Assembly: GCF_001458195.1 (NCBI RefSeq) | Contig: NZ_CYPU01000008.1 | Coordinates: forward strand, 1 to 38,731 | Direction: 5' to 3' | DNA from: Ruegeria atlantica | GTDB lineage: Bacteria > Pseudomonadota > Alphaproteobacteria > Rhodobacterales > Rhodobacteraceae | Length of the DNA stretch: 38,731 nucleotides | In this document: positions 1-7,895 of the stretch, one piece after another | Position numbering within the stretch: position 1 is the first letter of the stretch | Layout: the number at the start of each line of letters is the position of its first letter | Program-made: the position numbers and the translations under genes | The notes under the pieces: model-generated | Database searches by the model: none | What the model saw: only the letters and a program-made list of their open reading frames with translations | What the model was told of the DNA's origin: nothing

Positions 1-183
1 ACCATACTGCCTGGCAAGCTCGATCATGTCGGCCACCAGCTGTTCTTCATCGGGTCGGCCCCGTGGAATACGCCTTTGCGTGGATCGGTGCTGTCCCAGT
101 ACGCGGCATGCACGGCGCTCGGAAACTTTGAACTGGCTGCGAACATGAGCGACGCAAGCACGGCGACGAGAGGGGCTTAGAAG
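1..183 (-). CDS. IS3-family transposase OrfB, N-terminal part
   Basis: In the -1 frame relative to orfA, the minus strand encodes SPSRRRACVAHV followed by a segment with VSERRACRVLGQHRSTQRR and RGRPDEEQLVADMIELARQYG. This is the characteristic N-terminal HTH_21-type region of IS3 OrfB that precedes the rve integrase (DDE) core. The catalytic part lies beyond the left window edge. No independent start codon is evident, so translation probably depends on frameshifting from orfA. Confidence 0.85.
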
Positions 184-455
184 TTTCCCTTCGATGCTTC
201 CGTCAGGATAAGCTTGTCGAGCGTCAGGTCTGATACCGCACGCCTGAGCCGCTCATTTTCCTTCTGAAGCCGCCTAAGTTCCTTCAATTGGTCTACACCC
301 ATTCCGCCATATTGCTTGCGCCAGCGGTAATAGGTTTGCTCCACAACGCCGATCTGTCTGATCGCATCCAGACGCGGCATCCCTTGCCCCATCAGAACTT
401 CAACCTGCCGCAACTTCGAGACAATTTCTTCCGGCTTCGGTCGCTTGTTTGCCAT
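177..455 (-). CDS. IS3-family transposase OrfA (helix-turn-helix)
   Basis: This 92-residue protein is the DNA-binding half of an IS3-type transposase. It shows the typical OrfA pattern: a basic start (MANKRPKPEEIV), the helix-turn-helix stretch around GMPRLDAIRQIGVVEQTYYRW, then a leucine-rich coiled-coil tail (LKELRRLQKENERLRRAV) used for multimerisation. I start it at the ATG at 455, which has GGAGG seven bases upstream; a reading that begins further upstream at 494 would run through the IS terminal sequence. The frame ends just after a slippery GGGAAAC, as expected when OrfAB is made by frameshifting. Confidence 0.9.
   Translation of the reverse strand: MANKRPKPEEIVSKLRQVEVLMGQGMPRLDAIRQIGVVEQTYYRWRKQYGGMGVDQLKELRRLQKENERLRRAVSDLTLDKLILTEASKGNF
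183..189 (-). promoter_or_regulatory. candidate -1 frameshift site GGGAAAC
   Basis: On the minus strand the last orfA codons read AAG GGA AAC TTC TAA. This places a canonical X XXY YYZ heptamer (G GGA AAC) two codons before the orfA stop. Slipping back by one base enters the orfB frame, which is open from here to the window edge. IS3 elements are known to make OrfAB by -1 frameshifting; this particular heptamer being used is inference. Confidence 0.6.
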
Positions 456-659
456 TCTTGGTCCTCCGTTTCCTAATCTTAACGGTGGGCCCATTCAAAT
501 GGGGAGGCTCAAGAGTGTGGCTGAAAGGGTATGAGAGATCATTTTCTTCCAGACACAACCAAATGGCTGAGTGACCAAATTGACATTGATCAAGCTGTAA
601 CCCGTGCGATGAAGTAGGCTGGTTGCATCACGATATTTAACCGAACTCCTGAGATAATA

Positions 660-1043
660 ATGATAGCTCAGTCCCCGCCCTGGATGCGCCCGGCCGCAAC
701 AATCGCTGCACTCTTTGGTCTCCTGACCATTTTTTCCGGGGGGATGGTGTTGTTGGGTGGTTCAGCGGTGAAATCCGCAGCCGGGGACGCGGTCCCAATA
801 GTGCTTTGGTTCAATTTCCTTGCGGGGTTCGTTTATGTTGTTGGTGCTGTCGCACTTTATAAATCCGCAGTTTGGGCGCGGCGAATTGCCTGGGTAGTCG
901 GCATTTGTACAGCTCTGGTGTTCTTGGTTTTGATAACAATGGCCCTTGGTGGCACGCCCTTTGAATGGCGAACTGTTGGAGCAATGACTATACGCTCGGG
1001 ATTCTGGCTGGCTATTGCAATCGCGCTGTCCAGGGGCGCTTGA
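660..1043 (+). CDS. small four-helix membrane protein, unknown function
   Basis: This 127-residue protein is nearly all hydrophobic. Four likely transmembrane segments can be seen, at about residues 12-34, 46-66, 72-94 and 103-125, joined by short loops with a basic turn (WARR). The ATG at 660 is preceded by CCTGAGATAATA, a modest ribosome site. It stands alone between the left IS3 copy and a cyclase gene on the same strand. I do not recognise the family; size and topology fit the many small uncharacterised inner-membrane proteins of proteobacteria. Confidence 0.65.
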   Translation: MIAQSPPWMRPAATIAALFGLLTIFSGGMVLLGGSAVKSAAGDAVPIVLWFNFLAGFVYVVGAVALYKSAVWARRIAWVVGICTALVFLVLITMALGGTPFEWRTVGAMTIRSGFWLAIAIALSRGA

Positions 1044-1161
1044 AACCAGTAGCGTTTCTACGAACATGCCATTTTGTCTTGTGATGACTGATCTCGACGC
1101 CAATTCGACGGTACTACGCAACTTCTAGACCCAGCTAAAGACCGCTAAGCTGTTTGCGATT

Positions 1162-1166
1162 GGAGG
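1162..1166 (+). promoter_or_regulatory. ribosome binding site deciding the TTG start of the membrane cyclase
   Basis: GGAGG lies eight bases before a TTG at 1175. The more upstream in-frame TTG at 1154 has no such site, so 1175 is the better start of the cyclase gene. Confidence 0.55.
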
Positions 1167-1174
1167 AAACTGGT

Positions 1175-2566
1175 TTGGCGCGTCTACTGAAATCCGAAAC
1201 GGTTGATCATTCAGTTGAAGTACGGCTCGACGACAGACTTGCTCGTCGCAGTGAAGACAGTTTTAACGAAGCTGAACGAAACGGCCTCATGCTCGCCGCG
1301 AAGGTTCGAACCTTCGCGCTATGTATCGTTTTGCTCTGGGTTGCGGTCGACACACAAAGCCGCGGGATTAGCTTTCTCTACGATGTGTCCCAAGTTGCTG
1401 TATTCGCGATCCTAGGCATCATGCAATACTATTTCGCGAAGTATAGCGCGCACGCCAGGGTACTGAAATATGCCTTCGTGGCGGTCGACTGTGCTTTGCT
1501 GGCCCTCATCTCCAGTATTCAGAACCCTTTTACCGAGCACGACTTACCACCTGCGATCCTGATGAATGGAAGCCAGTTTACTTATTTCTATTTGTTCCTG
1601 ATGCAGGCTGCATTCAGCTTCCGCCCAAGTCTGGTTCTCTGGTGTGGTCTATGTATTGTTGCTGCGCGCACAGGAATGCTGGTTTGGTTTGTGAACCAGC
1701 CCGGCGCCTTCACAAACCTTGATTTAACCGAGCGAACGATTGAGGATTTGTTGTTGGCTCGTTCTGATCCCAACTTCATTTTTCTTGGGTTTTGGGTGCA
1801 AGAAATACTCGTATGCTTGCTGGTGACCGCAGGCCTTGCAGCATTGGTACGCCGGTCACGTTGGCTCGTCGAAAGCCGAATTCGCTCGGAAAGGTCACGC
1901 ACCAATCTTGCTCGCTATTTCTCGCCAAACGTCGTGGATCGTCTCGCGAGTTCTGAAGATAATTTGGGAGAAGCACGTGAACAAGAAGTCGCAGTCATGT
2001 TCGTCGACATCATTGGATTCACGACGATGTGCGAGAACGACACGCCTGGAGAGGTCGTTTCTTTCCTGCGAAGGTATCATGATCGTCTGGGTAAGGCAGT
2101 TTTTGAGAACGGCGGGACACTTGATAAGTATCTCGGCGACGGGCTTATGGCGACTTTCGGTACGCCGGAACCTGGTGGGCAAGATGCCAGAGACGCGCTT
2201 CAATGCGCATTTGACATGCTAGATTCATTGGATGATTGGAACCGCGAAAGAAAGGCTGCGGGGTTTCCTCAGGTGCGGATTGGGATTGGTATCCACTACG
2301 GGCCTGTTGTTTCTGGTGACATCGGAAATCAACGCCGCCTCGAATACAGCGTTATTGGTGACACAGTGAACGTCGCAAGCAGGCTTGAGCAACTTACGAG
2401 AACGCTTGAATGCTCATTGGTGGCCAGCGATTCCGTGATTCAGGGGATACGTCCGACCGACGATCCTGGTAAATCATTGGTTGAAAGGTTGGAGCCTGCC
2501 GGGGAGCATGTCTTGAGGGGCAGGCGTGGAAAGATAAGTGCCTGGGCCTATCCGCCAAAGTCATGA
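1175..2566 (+). CDS. membrane-anchored class III adenylate/guanylate cyclase
   Basis: This 463-residue enzyme probably makes cAMP. The N-terminal ~235 residues hold about five or six hydrophobic helices, a membrane sensor-like domain of no family I can name. The C-terminal half is a class III cyclase catalytic domain: MFVDIIGFT carries the first metal aspartate, GGTLDKYLGDGLMATF the substrate lysine and second metal aspartate, and YSVIGDTVNVASRLE the adenine-recognising aspartate plus the transition-state Asn and Arg. All key residues are present, so it should be active as a homodimer. The TTG start at 1175 was chosen for its GGAGG. A second cyclase gene converges on it with only 16 bases between the stop codons. 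Confidence 0.88.
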   Translation: MARLLKSETVDHSVEVRLDDRLARRSEDSFNEAERNGLMLAAKVRTFALCIVLLWVAVDTQSRGISFLYDVSQVAVFAILGIMQYYFAKYSAHARVLKYAFVAVDCALLALISSIQNPFTEHDLPPAILMNGSQFTYFYLFLMQAAFSFRPSLVLWCGLCIVAARTGMLVWFVNQPGAFTNLDLTERTIEDLLLARSDPNFIFLGFWVQEILVCLLVTAGLAALVRRSRWLVESRIRSERSRTNLARYFSPNVVDRLASSEDNLGEAREQEVAVMFVDIIGFTTMCENDTPGEVVSFLRRYHDRLGKAVFENGGTLDKYLGDGLMATFGTPEPGGQDARDALQCAFDMLDSLDDWNRERKAAGFPQVRIGIGIHYGPVVSGDIGNQRRLEYSVIGDTVNVASRLEQLTRTLECSLVASDSVIQGIRPTDDPGKSLVERLEPAGEHVLRGRRGKISAWAYPPKS

Positions 2567-2582
2567 CGTCGAGTGTCCGACC

Positions 2583-3746
2583 TTACTCGATAAGATGGAA
2601 CAACTCGATTGCGCCCGTAATGCCGCGAATACTATGGACACCGCATTTGGAAAAAAGTTCTGGGGCGGCTTCTGCGACGGCGGTTGTCGTCAGCACTCTG
2701 TGTCCCAATGATTTGGTTAAGCCTTCAACCCTACTCGCAACATTGACCGCACCACCCAATACTGTGAAGTCGAGCCTGCCGGGGCTACCAATATTGCCGT
2801 AGCTAACCTGCCCTACATTGATGCCAATTCCGATGTCCAACGGCGGTTTTCCCTGCTCAATGCGGCTCTTGTCTAACGCGGCAAGACCGGCGAGTGCGTC
2901 TTGCGCTGCACGCACAGACTGACAGCACTGGTGCGCGCGATCTCGGGGTGCGTCAATCGTAAAAACAGACAAAACTCCATCACCCATGAATTTGAGAACG
3001 TCCCCTCCGTTATCCTCAACAGCCTGAACGATCAGGTCGAAATAACCATCCAGCGCATCGAAAACGTTCTCCTCATCTGCGGTATCCGTCAGCGCAGTAA
3101 AACCACGAAGGTCAGAGAACATAACGACAGCTTCCAGGGAGGTGCGCTCACCGCGTTTGATCGTCCCGTTGTAGATGGCTTCGGACGGTCCATTTCCAAG
3201 ATATGTGCGCAACAGGCTCCTGGACGACTTGCGCATGGTGATCGGCTCCATGGCCGAAGACAGTGCTGGCAACGCAGCCTCGATCATCTCCAGATGTCGG
3301 GGCGAAAACCCATCCTTGGACCGAGTGACGAATGTACATCCGTGCAGGGAACTGTCCCCGTAGTAAAGCAGTGTCGCATAGTAATCCGTGCCGCCAAGTT
3401 CAGCGAACTCAAGGTAAGAGATGTGATCTGTTTCCGGATCAAGGCCGCGAAGACTTTTGTGCAGTGGACGCCTGTTCTCCAGAATGTACTCGAATGAGCT
3501 GCCAACATAACCATCTGTGAGCATACGAGCATGGGTCACGTCGTAGCTCTCAGTTTCCTCAGGTGTCCAGACAACCCCCCAAGCAATAAGCAAAGGGTTG
3601 GCGAACCGCTGGCCAATATTGACACGCCATAGCGGTACACCCGCCTCAATTAGTGAAGTGCAAAAATGTGACACGATTCTAACAGGATCGTTCGAGCGGC
3701 GTCCCTCGTTCATCATCCAGTCGGCAAGCTGAGCAACGTGTTCCAT
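2583..3746 (-). CDS. soluble class III adenylate/guanylate cyclase
   Basis: This 387-residue protein has no membrane segment. Residues 1 to ~190 form a sensory-like domain without a clear family, and the catalytic domain follows. MFSDLRGFTALTD and DVLKFMGDGVLSVF keep both metal aspartates and the substrate lysine, and GGAVNVASRVE keeps the Asn/Arg pair. The position normally held by the purine-selecting Asp reads Gly (FTVLGGAVN), so base selection may be relaxed or altered; related soluble cyclases often have a non-acidic residue here. The start is the ATG at 3746, though its ribosome site (AGGAAA, about 14 bases away) is weak. It is convergent with the membrane cyclase. Confidence 0.85.
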   Translation of the reverse strand: MEHVAQLADWMMNEGRRSNDPVRIVSHFCTSLIEAGVPLWRVNIGQRFANPLLIAWGVVWTPEETESYDVTHARMLTDGYVGSSFEYILENRRPLHKSLRGLDPETDHISYLEFAELGGTDYYATLLYYGDSSLHGCTFVTRSKDGFSPRHLEMIEAALPALSSAMEPITMRKSSRSLLRTYLGNGPSEAIYNGTIKRGERTSLEAVVMFSDLRGFTALTDTADEENVFDALDGYFDLIVQAVEDNGGDVLKFMGDGVLSVFTIDAPRDRAHQCCQSVRAAQDALAGLAALDKSRIEQGKPPLDIGIGINVGQVSYGNIGSPGRLDFTVLGGAVNVASRVEGLTKSLGHRVLTTTAVAEAAPELFSKCGVHSIRGITGAIELFHLIE

Positions 3747-3928
3747 CGTGGCAGAATAGTTTCCTAAGGATAAAGAGCAAAGACCGTTGATCTGAAATGT
3801 CCTAAGTAATCCCGTGTATGCCGCGGCCGAATACCGCTGACATCGCCTCTGAAGTAGTCGCGGTCCAAATCCTTTGTCTGCCCATATCGCTTTGTGAGGG
3901 AAGCTTGTTTCTATCAGGTTGCCGGTGC

Positions 3929-4436
3929 TCAGCTCCTGCTCTTTAAGTCGTCCATCGATCCACCATCACGCAGAAAATCGCTCCAGACCCACCCCATACG
4001 GTCCACAAACCACATCTTTCCGCCCGAGATCACAACAATGCCAAGGCATGTGAACCCCAGGTCGAACGCCCAAAGGCCGTAAGCAAACGGCAGCAGACCC
4101 GTACCACTGGCGAAGGCAAGCGCATTTGCGACGCGTTTATGATGAACCGCAATCTTATCGCGGTTTCGCAACCAGACACGCTCGCCCAATACGCCTTGCG
4201 CCGACCAACTGTCGAAGGTCTCGGGTTGCGAAAAAGCGCGTGGGTTGACCCAAACCCAGACCAGCCCCCACCGCGACCCATGCCCAATTGTCTATCCATT
4301 CCCGACTCCAGATCGCCAAGGCTAGCAATGGTAACGGTGTCAGCACACGGGTCCAGACAGACCAGGGGTTTGCATGTCGCAGCCAAATCTCGTCTTTCAT
4401 GCCCATGAGGCGTTCGGAAAACCGCGCTATGTCCAT
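3929..4436 (-). pseudogene. DUF6653-like membrane protein gene with a frameshift
   Basis: Read from the ATG at 4436 (CTGGAG upstream), the first frame gives MDIARFSERLMGM, then RHANPWSVWTRVLTPLPLLALAI and a second hydrophobic stretch. At a run of five C (plus strand 4265-4269) the sensible reading jumps frame and continues as VWVWVNPRAFSQPETFDSW, VLGERVWL and WFVDRMGWVW to a stop at 3929. Both halves resemble one ~165-residue DUF6653-type protein, so this is a single gene broken by one extra base. It may be real decay or a homopolymer sequencing error. Family assignment is from memory of the motif pattern. Confidence 0.68.
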
Positions 4437-4563
4437 CTGTTCAACTCCAGGACCCACCACTCTGACAGAGGGAGTTTTGCCATTCAAAGCAGACTTCGAC
4501 CGGAATACGAACCTGTCTTGCCAAATGCCTCGCAAAAAACTCACTATACATTGAATTTCTTTG

Positions 4564-4589
4564 GGGGGACCTAGCCGGCAGTGTCCCCC
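4564..4589. terminator. GC-rich hairpin between the MlrC operon and the frameshifted gene
   Basis: A perfect seven-base stem (GGGGGAC / GTCCCCC) encloses a 12-base loop containing the palindrome GCCGGC. It lies about 30 bases past the end of the long minus-strand operon. There is no clean U-tract on either strand, so it may be a weak terminator or a 3'-end stabiliser. Confidence 0.35.
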
Positions 4590-4618
4590 GCTATTTTGAG
4601 AATCTCGAAGGGCTTCAG

Positions 4619-6238
4619 CTAGAACTTATAAGACACCCGAAGCGCGACAGAGTCTGCCGTGATGTCATCACCTGACGTGTCATATGTGTCTCGCAGGTAT
4701 TGAATGGGATGTTCAGAATTCAATGGGCCTATATCTTTGTGTTGGCTAAATGAAGCGCCGCCAGTGTAGGGCAACCTTCTGGTTATACAGTTGTAAGGAA
4801 CTTTTTCCAGGTCGCAGAGAAAAGCACCTGGCGAAGAGACCGGAAATATATCTCCTGCAATCGGTTCGAAGTCTGCTCGAAAGTGTGTGGTGCTCTTGAC
4901 ACAAATCACCGAATAACGCGTCGGATTCAGCCCGATGTGCGTGAAATGTGCGCGATCCAGACATTGGTTACGTATGCTTGTGACGATGAGATCAATCTCG
5001 GCCTCGTGTCCAACCAGACGCAGCGCTGCCGTCTTGCCCAGTGTTGCTACACTACCGCCATACATTTCGCCGATATAGCGGCAAGTGCCGTCCCCCAAAG
5101 CCAGAACTTCAAACTCGGCTTTGACCGGAACATTTCCCGCCAAGTCGGACTTTGCGCCGATGGCCAGTTTGACCAATGCACCTTCACCGGCTTCATGAGC
5201 TTGCTTTGCACTTTCCGGATCGTGGAACAAACCCATCAATGCATTTTTCGTCCCGCCCTCAATCAGTGCCGCCAGCAACCCTGTAGTATCTGAGGTCCCA
5301 CCGGCACCAGCGTTGTCTTGGACATCTGCGAGGACAACGGGTTTTTCCCGCCTTTGACGACATGTCAAAACAGCTTCCTCCAAAGATAACATCGAGCAAT
5401 CGAGATCGACTTCCCGGGACATAAACACGTTGACGATTTCTTCAGCGACAGCGGCGGCTTTCTCGGCTTTGGATGCGTAGACAACGCAAGACGGGCCGGT
5501 GTCGGGGAAGTCCGCCGCTGTGAAACCAAGAGCAATTTCAGCCAGGATTTCCTGCTGTTCAAAACTTGCCGGCATTTGATAAATTTCGTTGAACGGCGCA
5601 GAACCTGTATGCTGTGCATGCAAGGGGACAAGATAAGGCACCGTTTGGAACGCCTTGTATAGTGTTTCGCCCGCTAACAAGCGCTGCAGGACAGGAACGC
5701 ATCGTGCGCCCGTTTCAGCCATATCCAAATGAGGATAGGTTCTAAAAATAGACAGGTAGTCTGCCTGTTCGACCATCTCGGCGGAAACATTGGCATGCAG
5801 ATCCAAACTTGCGATCACTGGAACTTCGGGACCGACGGCTTCACGTACACGACGCAGAATTTCTCCTTCACCGTCAGCAAGGCTTTCGGTGACCATCGCC
5901 CCATGGAGATCTAGGTAGACGCCATCAATGTGCCCTGCGTCCCGAATTCCGCTCAACATCATCGCACAAATCGTTTCGAACGCATGATCCGTTACATGGG
6001 CGGATGGCTCGGCAGAGCACCACAGTACCGGAAAGACCTCAAACCCCACCACCTTTGCTGCTGCGGCAAAACCAGCGATAGGAAGGTTCATGCCCTCGGT
6101 TCCCGAGATAACCCGTCCATCGTGCAACATACCTGGCCAGGAATCCGCCATTTCAAACTCGTGCAGACCGGCTTTTGTCACACCAAAACAGTTGGTTTCA
6201 TGCTGAAACCCTGCGATCACAATTCGCTTGTTTGTCAT
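4619..6238 (-). CDS. MlrC-like M81-family metallopeptidase with an unusual C-terminal tail
   Basis: The 539-residue protein belongs to the MlrC (microcystinase C) family, zinc-type hydrolases first known for cleaving linear microcystin products. Family landmarks are the N-terminal QHETNCFG, VYLDLHGAMV, SLDLHANVS, the YPHLDMAETG stretch and a C-terminal half with DVQDNAGAGGTSDT. No signal peptide is seen, so it acts in the cytoplasm. The ATG overlaps the stop of the upstream amidohydrolase gene (ATGA), so they are translationally coupled. The last ~49 residues do not look like MlrC and end in SVALRVSYKF, a pattern typical of an outer-membrane barrel end; a recombination event may have replaced the true 3' end. 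It is the last gene of the operon. Confidence 0.85.
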   Translation of the reverse strand: MTNKRIVIAGFQHETNCFGVTKAGLHEFEMADSWPGMLHDGRVISGTEGMNLPIAGFAAAAKVVGFEVFPVLWCSAEPSAHVTDHAFETICAMMLSGIRDAGHIDGVYLDLHGAMVTESLADGEGEILRRVREAVGPEVPVIASLDLHANVSAEMVEQADYLSIFRTYPHLDMAETGARCVPVLQRLLAGETLYKAFQTVPYLVPLHAQHTGSAPFNEIYQMPASFEQQEILAEIALGFTAADFPDTGPSCVVYASKAEKAAAVAEEIVNVFMSREVDLDCSMLSLEEAVLTCRQRREKPVVLADVQDNAGAGGTSDTTGLLAALIEGGTKNALMGLFHDPESAKQAHEAGEGALVKLAIGAKSDLAGNVPVKAEFEVLALGDGTCRYIGEMYGGSVATLGKTAALRLVGHEAEIDLIVTSIRNQCLDRAHFTHIGLNPTRYSVICVKSTTHFRADFEPIAGDIFPVSSPGAFLCDLEKVPYNCITRRLPYTGGASFSQHKDIGPLNSEHPIQYLRDTYDTSGDDITADSVALRVSYKF

Positions 6239-7884
6239 TTCGTGTGCTCGGTTTCTTGTTCGGTATCTGCGGCGGCAAATACACTTTGGCCGTTGCGAAT
6301 TGTTTCGAGCACCCGTGTATCTGTCAGGCGGTCCGGTTCGTGCAGTGGATTGCGCGAAAGAACAGCAAAGTCCGCAACTTTACCTGGTTCGATTGATCCG
6401 CGTTGGCCCTCCTTGAATACCTGCCAAGCGGCGTTGATGGTCTGTGCACGCAGAGCCGACAGAACGTTGATTTTTTGACCCTCACCCAGCACGCGATCTG
6501 AAACGGTTCTTCGATTTACTGCGCAATGGGCCAGATGGATCGGGCGCGTCGGAGTGACCGAGGCGTCATTGTGGATCGTGTATCGCACGCCATACCGGTC
6601 TGCCGACGCCGCCGGCGATATCCGCTCAGACCGCTCAGGCCCCAAGAAGGTGTCGTAGTGGCGATCCCCCCAAAAAAACACATGAGCGGGAAAGAAGCTG
6701 ACAGTAAGTCCAAGCTGAACCATACGCTCTAGTTGGTCGTCCCGCAGGGCTTGGCCGTGGATAATAGTGTGACGATGATCTTGGCGTGGGTGCACTATAA
6801 GTGCCTTTTCCACCGCATCTATGAACATCTCTGCACCGGCATCACCATTGCAGTGGCAATGAATCTGGAAACCTTGGCTATGAAGCTTGCTGACGTCGGC
6901 ATCCAACTGTTCTTGCGAGGTATACACCATCCCACAAGGGTGATCCGGATTGGCCGGCTTGAAATACGGGGCAGACAAATACGCGGTTTGCAACTGAAAG
7001 GCGCCATCAGTGAACAGTTTGCGCGGGCCCAGTGTGAAATGCGGATTGCCTGGCCAATGCGTGCCGATCCATTGCGTACTTAGCTCTGGCTCCAAGTTTC
7101 CAACGGGTAGCAACTCGATGTCAATTCCCGGATCCTGATCTGCCGGCAGGCTGGCAAAGTGGTCCAACATGGTTTGCGACGCCCACGCATTTTGGGCATA
7201 GGTCACGCCGTGCGACAGGTATTCGTCACGACAAGCGTCAAAGCCCTGCCAAAATCTTTCGCGGTCGATCAGGAAGTCCGTGTCGCCCATTTCACCCATA
7301 GCCGATAGCCCTTCGATCAATCCGGTCAGGGCTCCGGTTTCGGGGTCACGGCCAAAACGGCCGCCTTCCGGGTCGGGGGTTTGACGGTTTACTCCGCGCC
7401 TCTCAAGCGCAAGCGAATTTGCTGCACCATTGTGTCCGGACGCATGAATAACCCAAATCGGATGGCGTTGTGAAACAGCGTCCAACTCGGCCCGTGTCGG
7501 CATTCGACCCTCGAGTATGGACGTATTGTCGAACGACACCCCCATGACCCATTCGCCCTCGGGCGTTGCGTCGGCCTTCTCTCGCAGCTTGTCCAGCGCC
7601 TGCGCCATTTGGCTACAATCTCCTAACGGAGGTGACGACAGGTTAACACGGAACAGACGGATAAACCCCGGATCCGGAAAATGCCCGTGTGGGTCGATAA
7701 ACGCGGGCATCAGAGTACGACCCTGCAGGTTGCGTTCCTGAGTATCCGGAGGCATGCAAGCGCGCAGATCGGCCTCGGTTCCAACGTCCTTAATCCTGTC
7801 TCCTTCGGTCAGAACTGCCTCCGGCGAAGAATTCTGCGCATCCATAGTCAGGATTGTGCCGTTGAAGAAAAGTGTACTTTGCAT
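6235..7884 (-). CDS. YtcJ-like metal-dependent amidohydrolase
   Basis: This 549-residue enzyme belongs to the amidohydrolase 3 (YtcJ) group. It has the short beta-sandwich start (FNGTILTMD), GRTLMPAFIDPHGHFPD with the HxH metal motif, IHASGHNG, FTDGAFQ, then HCHCNGDAGAEMF and HRHTIIHGQAL with the later metal histidines, and NDASVTP with the catalytic Asp. The end, EPGKVADFAVLSRNPL, is typical of the superfamily. I start it at the ATG at 7884 (TAGTAGGAAATCC upstream) because a longer reading would overlap the preceding ATPase gene. It likely hydrolyses an amide or cyclic amide brought in by the ABC transporter beside it; the true substrate cannot be read from sequence. Confidence 0.88.
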   Translation of the reverse strand: MQSTLFFNGTILTMDAQNSSPEAVLTEGDRIKDVGTEADLRACMPPDTQERNLQGRTLMPAFIDPHGHFPDPGFIRLFRVNLSSPPLGDCSQMAQALDKLREKADATPEGEWVMGVSFDNTSILEGRMPTRAELDAVSQRHPIWVIHASGHNGAANSLALERRGVNRQTPDPEGGRFGRDPETGALTGLIEGLSAMGEMGDTDFLIDRERFWQGFDACRDEYLSHGVTYAQNAWASQTMLDHFASLPADQDPGIDIELLPVGNLEPELSTQWIGTHWPGNPHFTLGPRKLFTDGAFQLQTAYLSAPYFKPANPDHPCGMVYTSQEQLDADVSKLHSQGFQIHCHCNGDAGAEMFIDAVEKALIVHPRQDHRHTIIHGQALRDDQLERMVQLGLTVSFFPAHVFFWGDRHYDTFLGPERSERISPAASADRYGVRYTIHNDASVTPTRPIHLAHCAVNRRTVSDRVLGEGQKINVLSALRAQTINAAWQVFKEGQRGSIEPGKVADFAVLSRNPLHEPDRLTDTRVLETIRNGQSVFAAADTEQETEHTK

Positions 7885-7895
7885 TGGATTTCCTA

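Larger units (their letters stand above)
1..511 (-). mobile_element. IS3-family element, left copy (partial)
   Basis: The element's 5' end lies at 511, where the sequence on the minus strand begins TGAGCCTCCCCATTTG, and it runs off the left edge of the window. Bases 271-511 match 38491-38731 in inverted orientation with no difference seen, which fixes the boundary at 511. It holds orfA and the start of orfB in the usual IS3 arrangement, with orfB in the -1 frame. The far end and the target duplication are outside the window. Confidence 0.88.

Noticed and set aside
531..617. 28-codon ATG frame next to the left IS3 boundary (MRDHFLPDTTKWLSD...)
   Set aside because: It could be the tail of a gene cut by the IS, but a stop lies just upstream in the same frame and the family is not recognisable.
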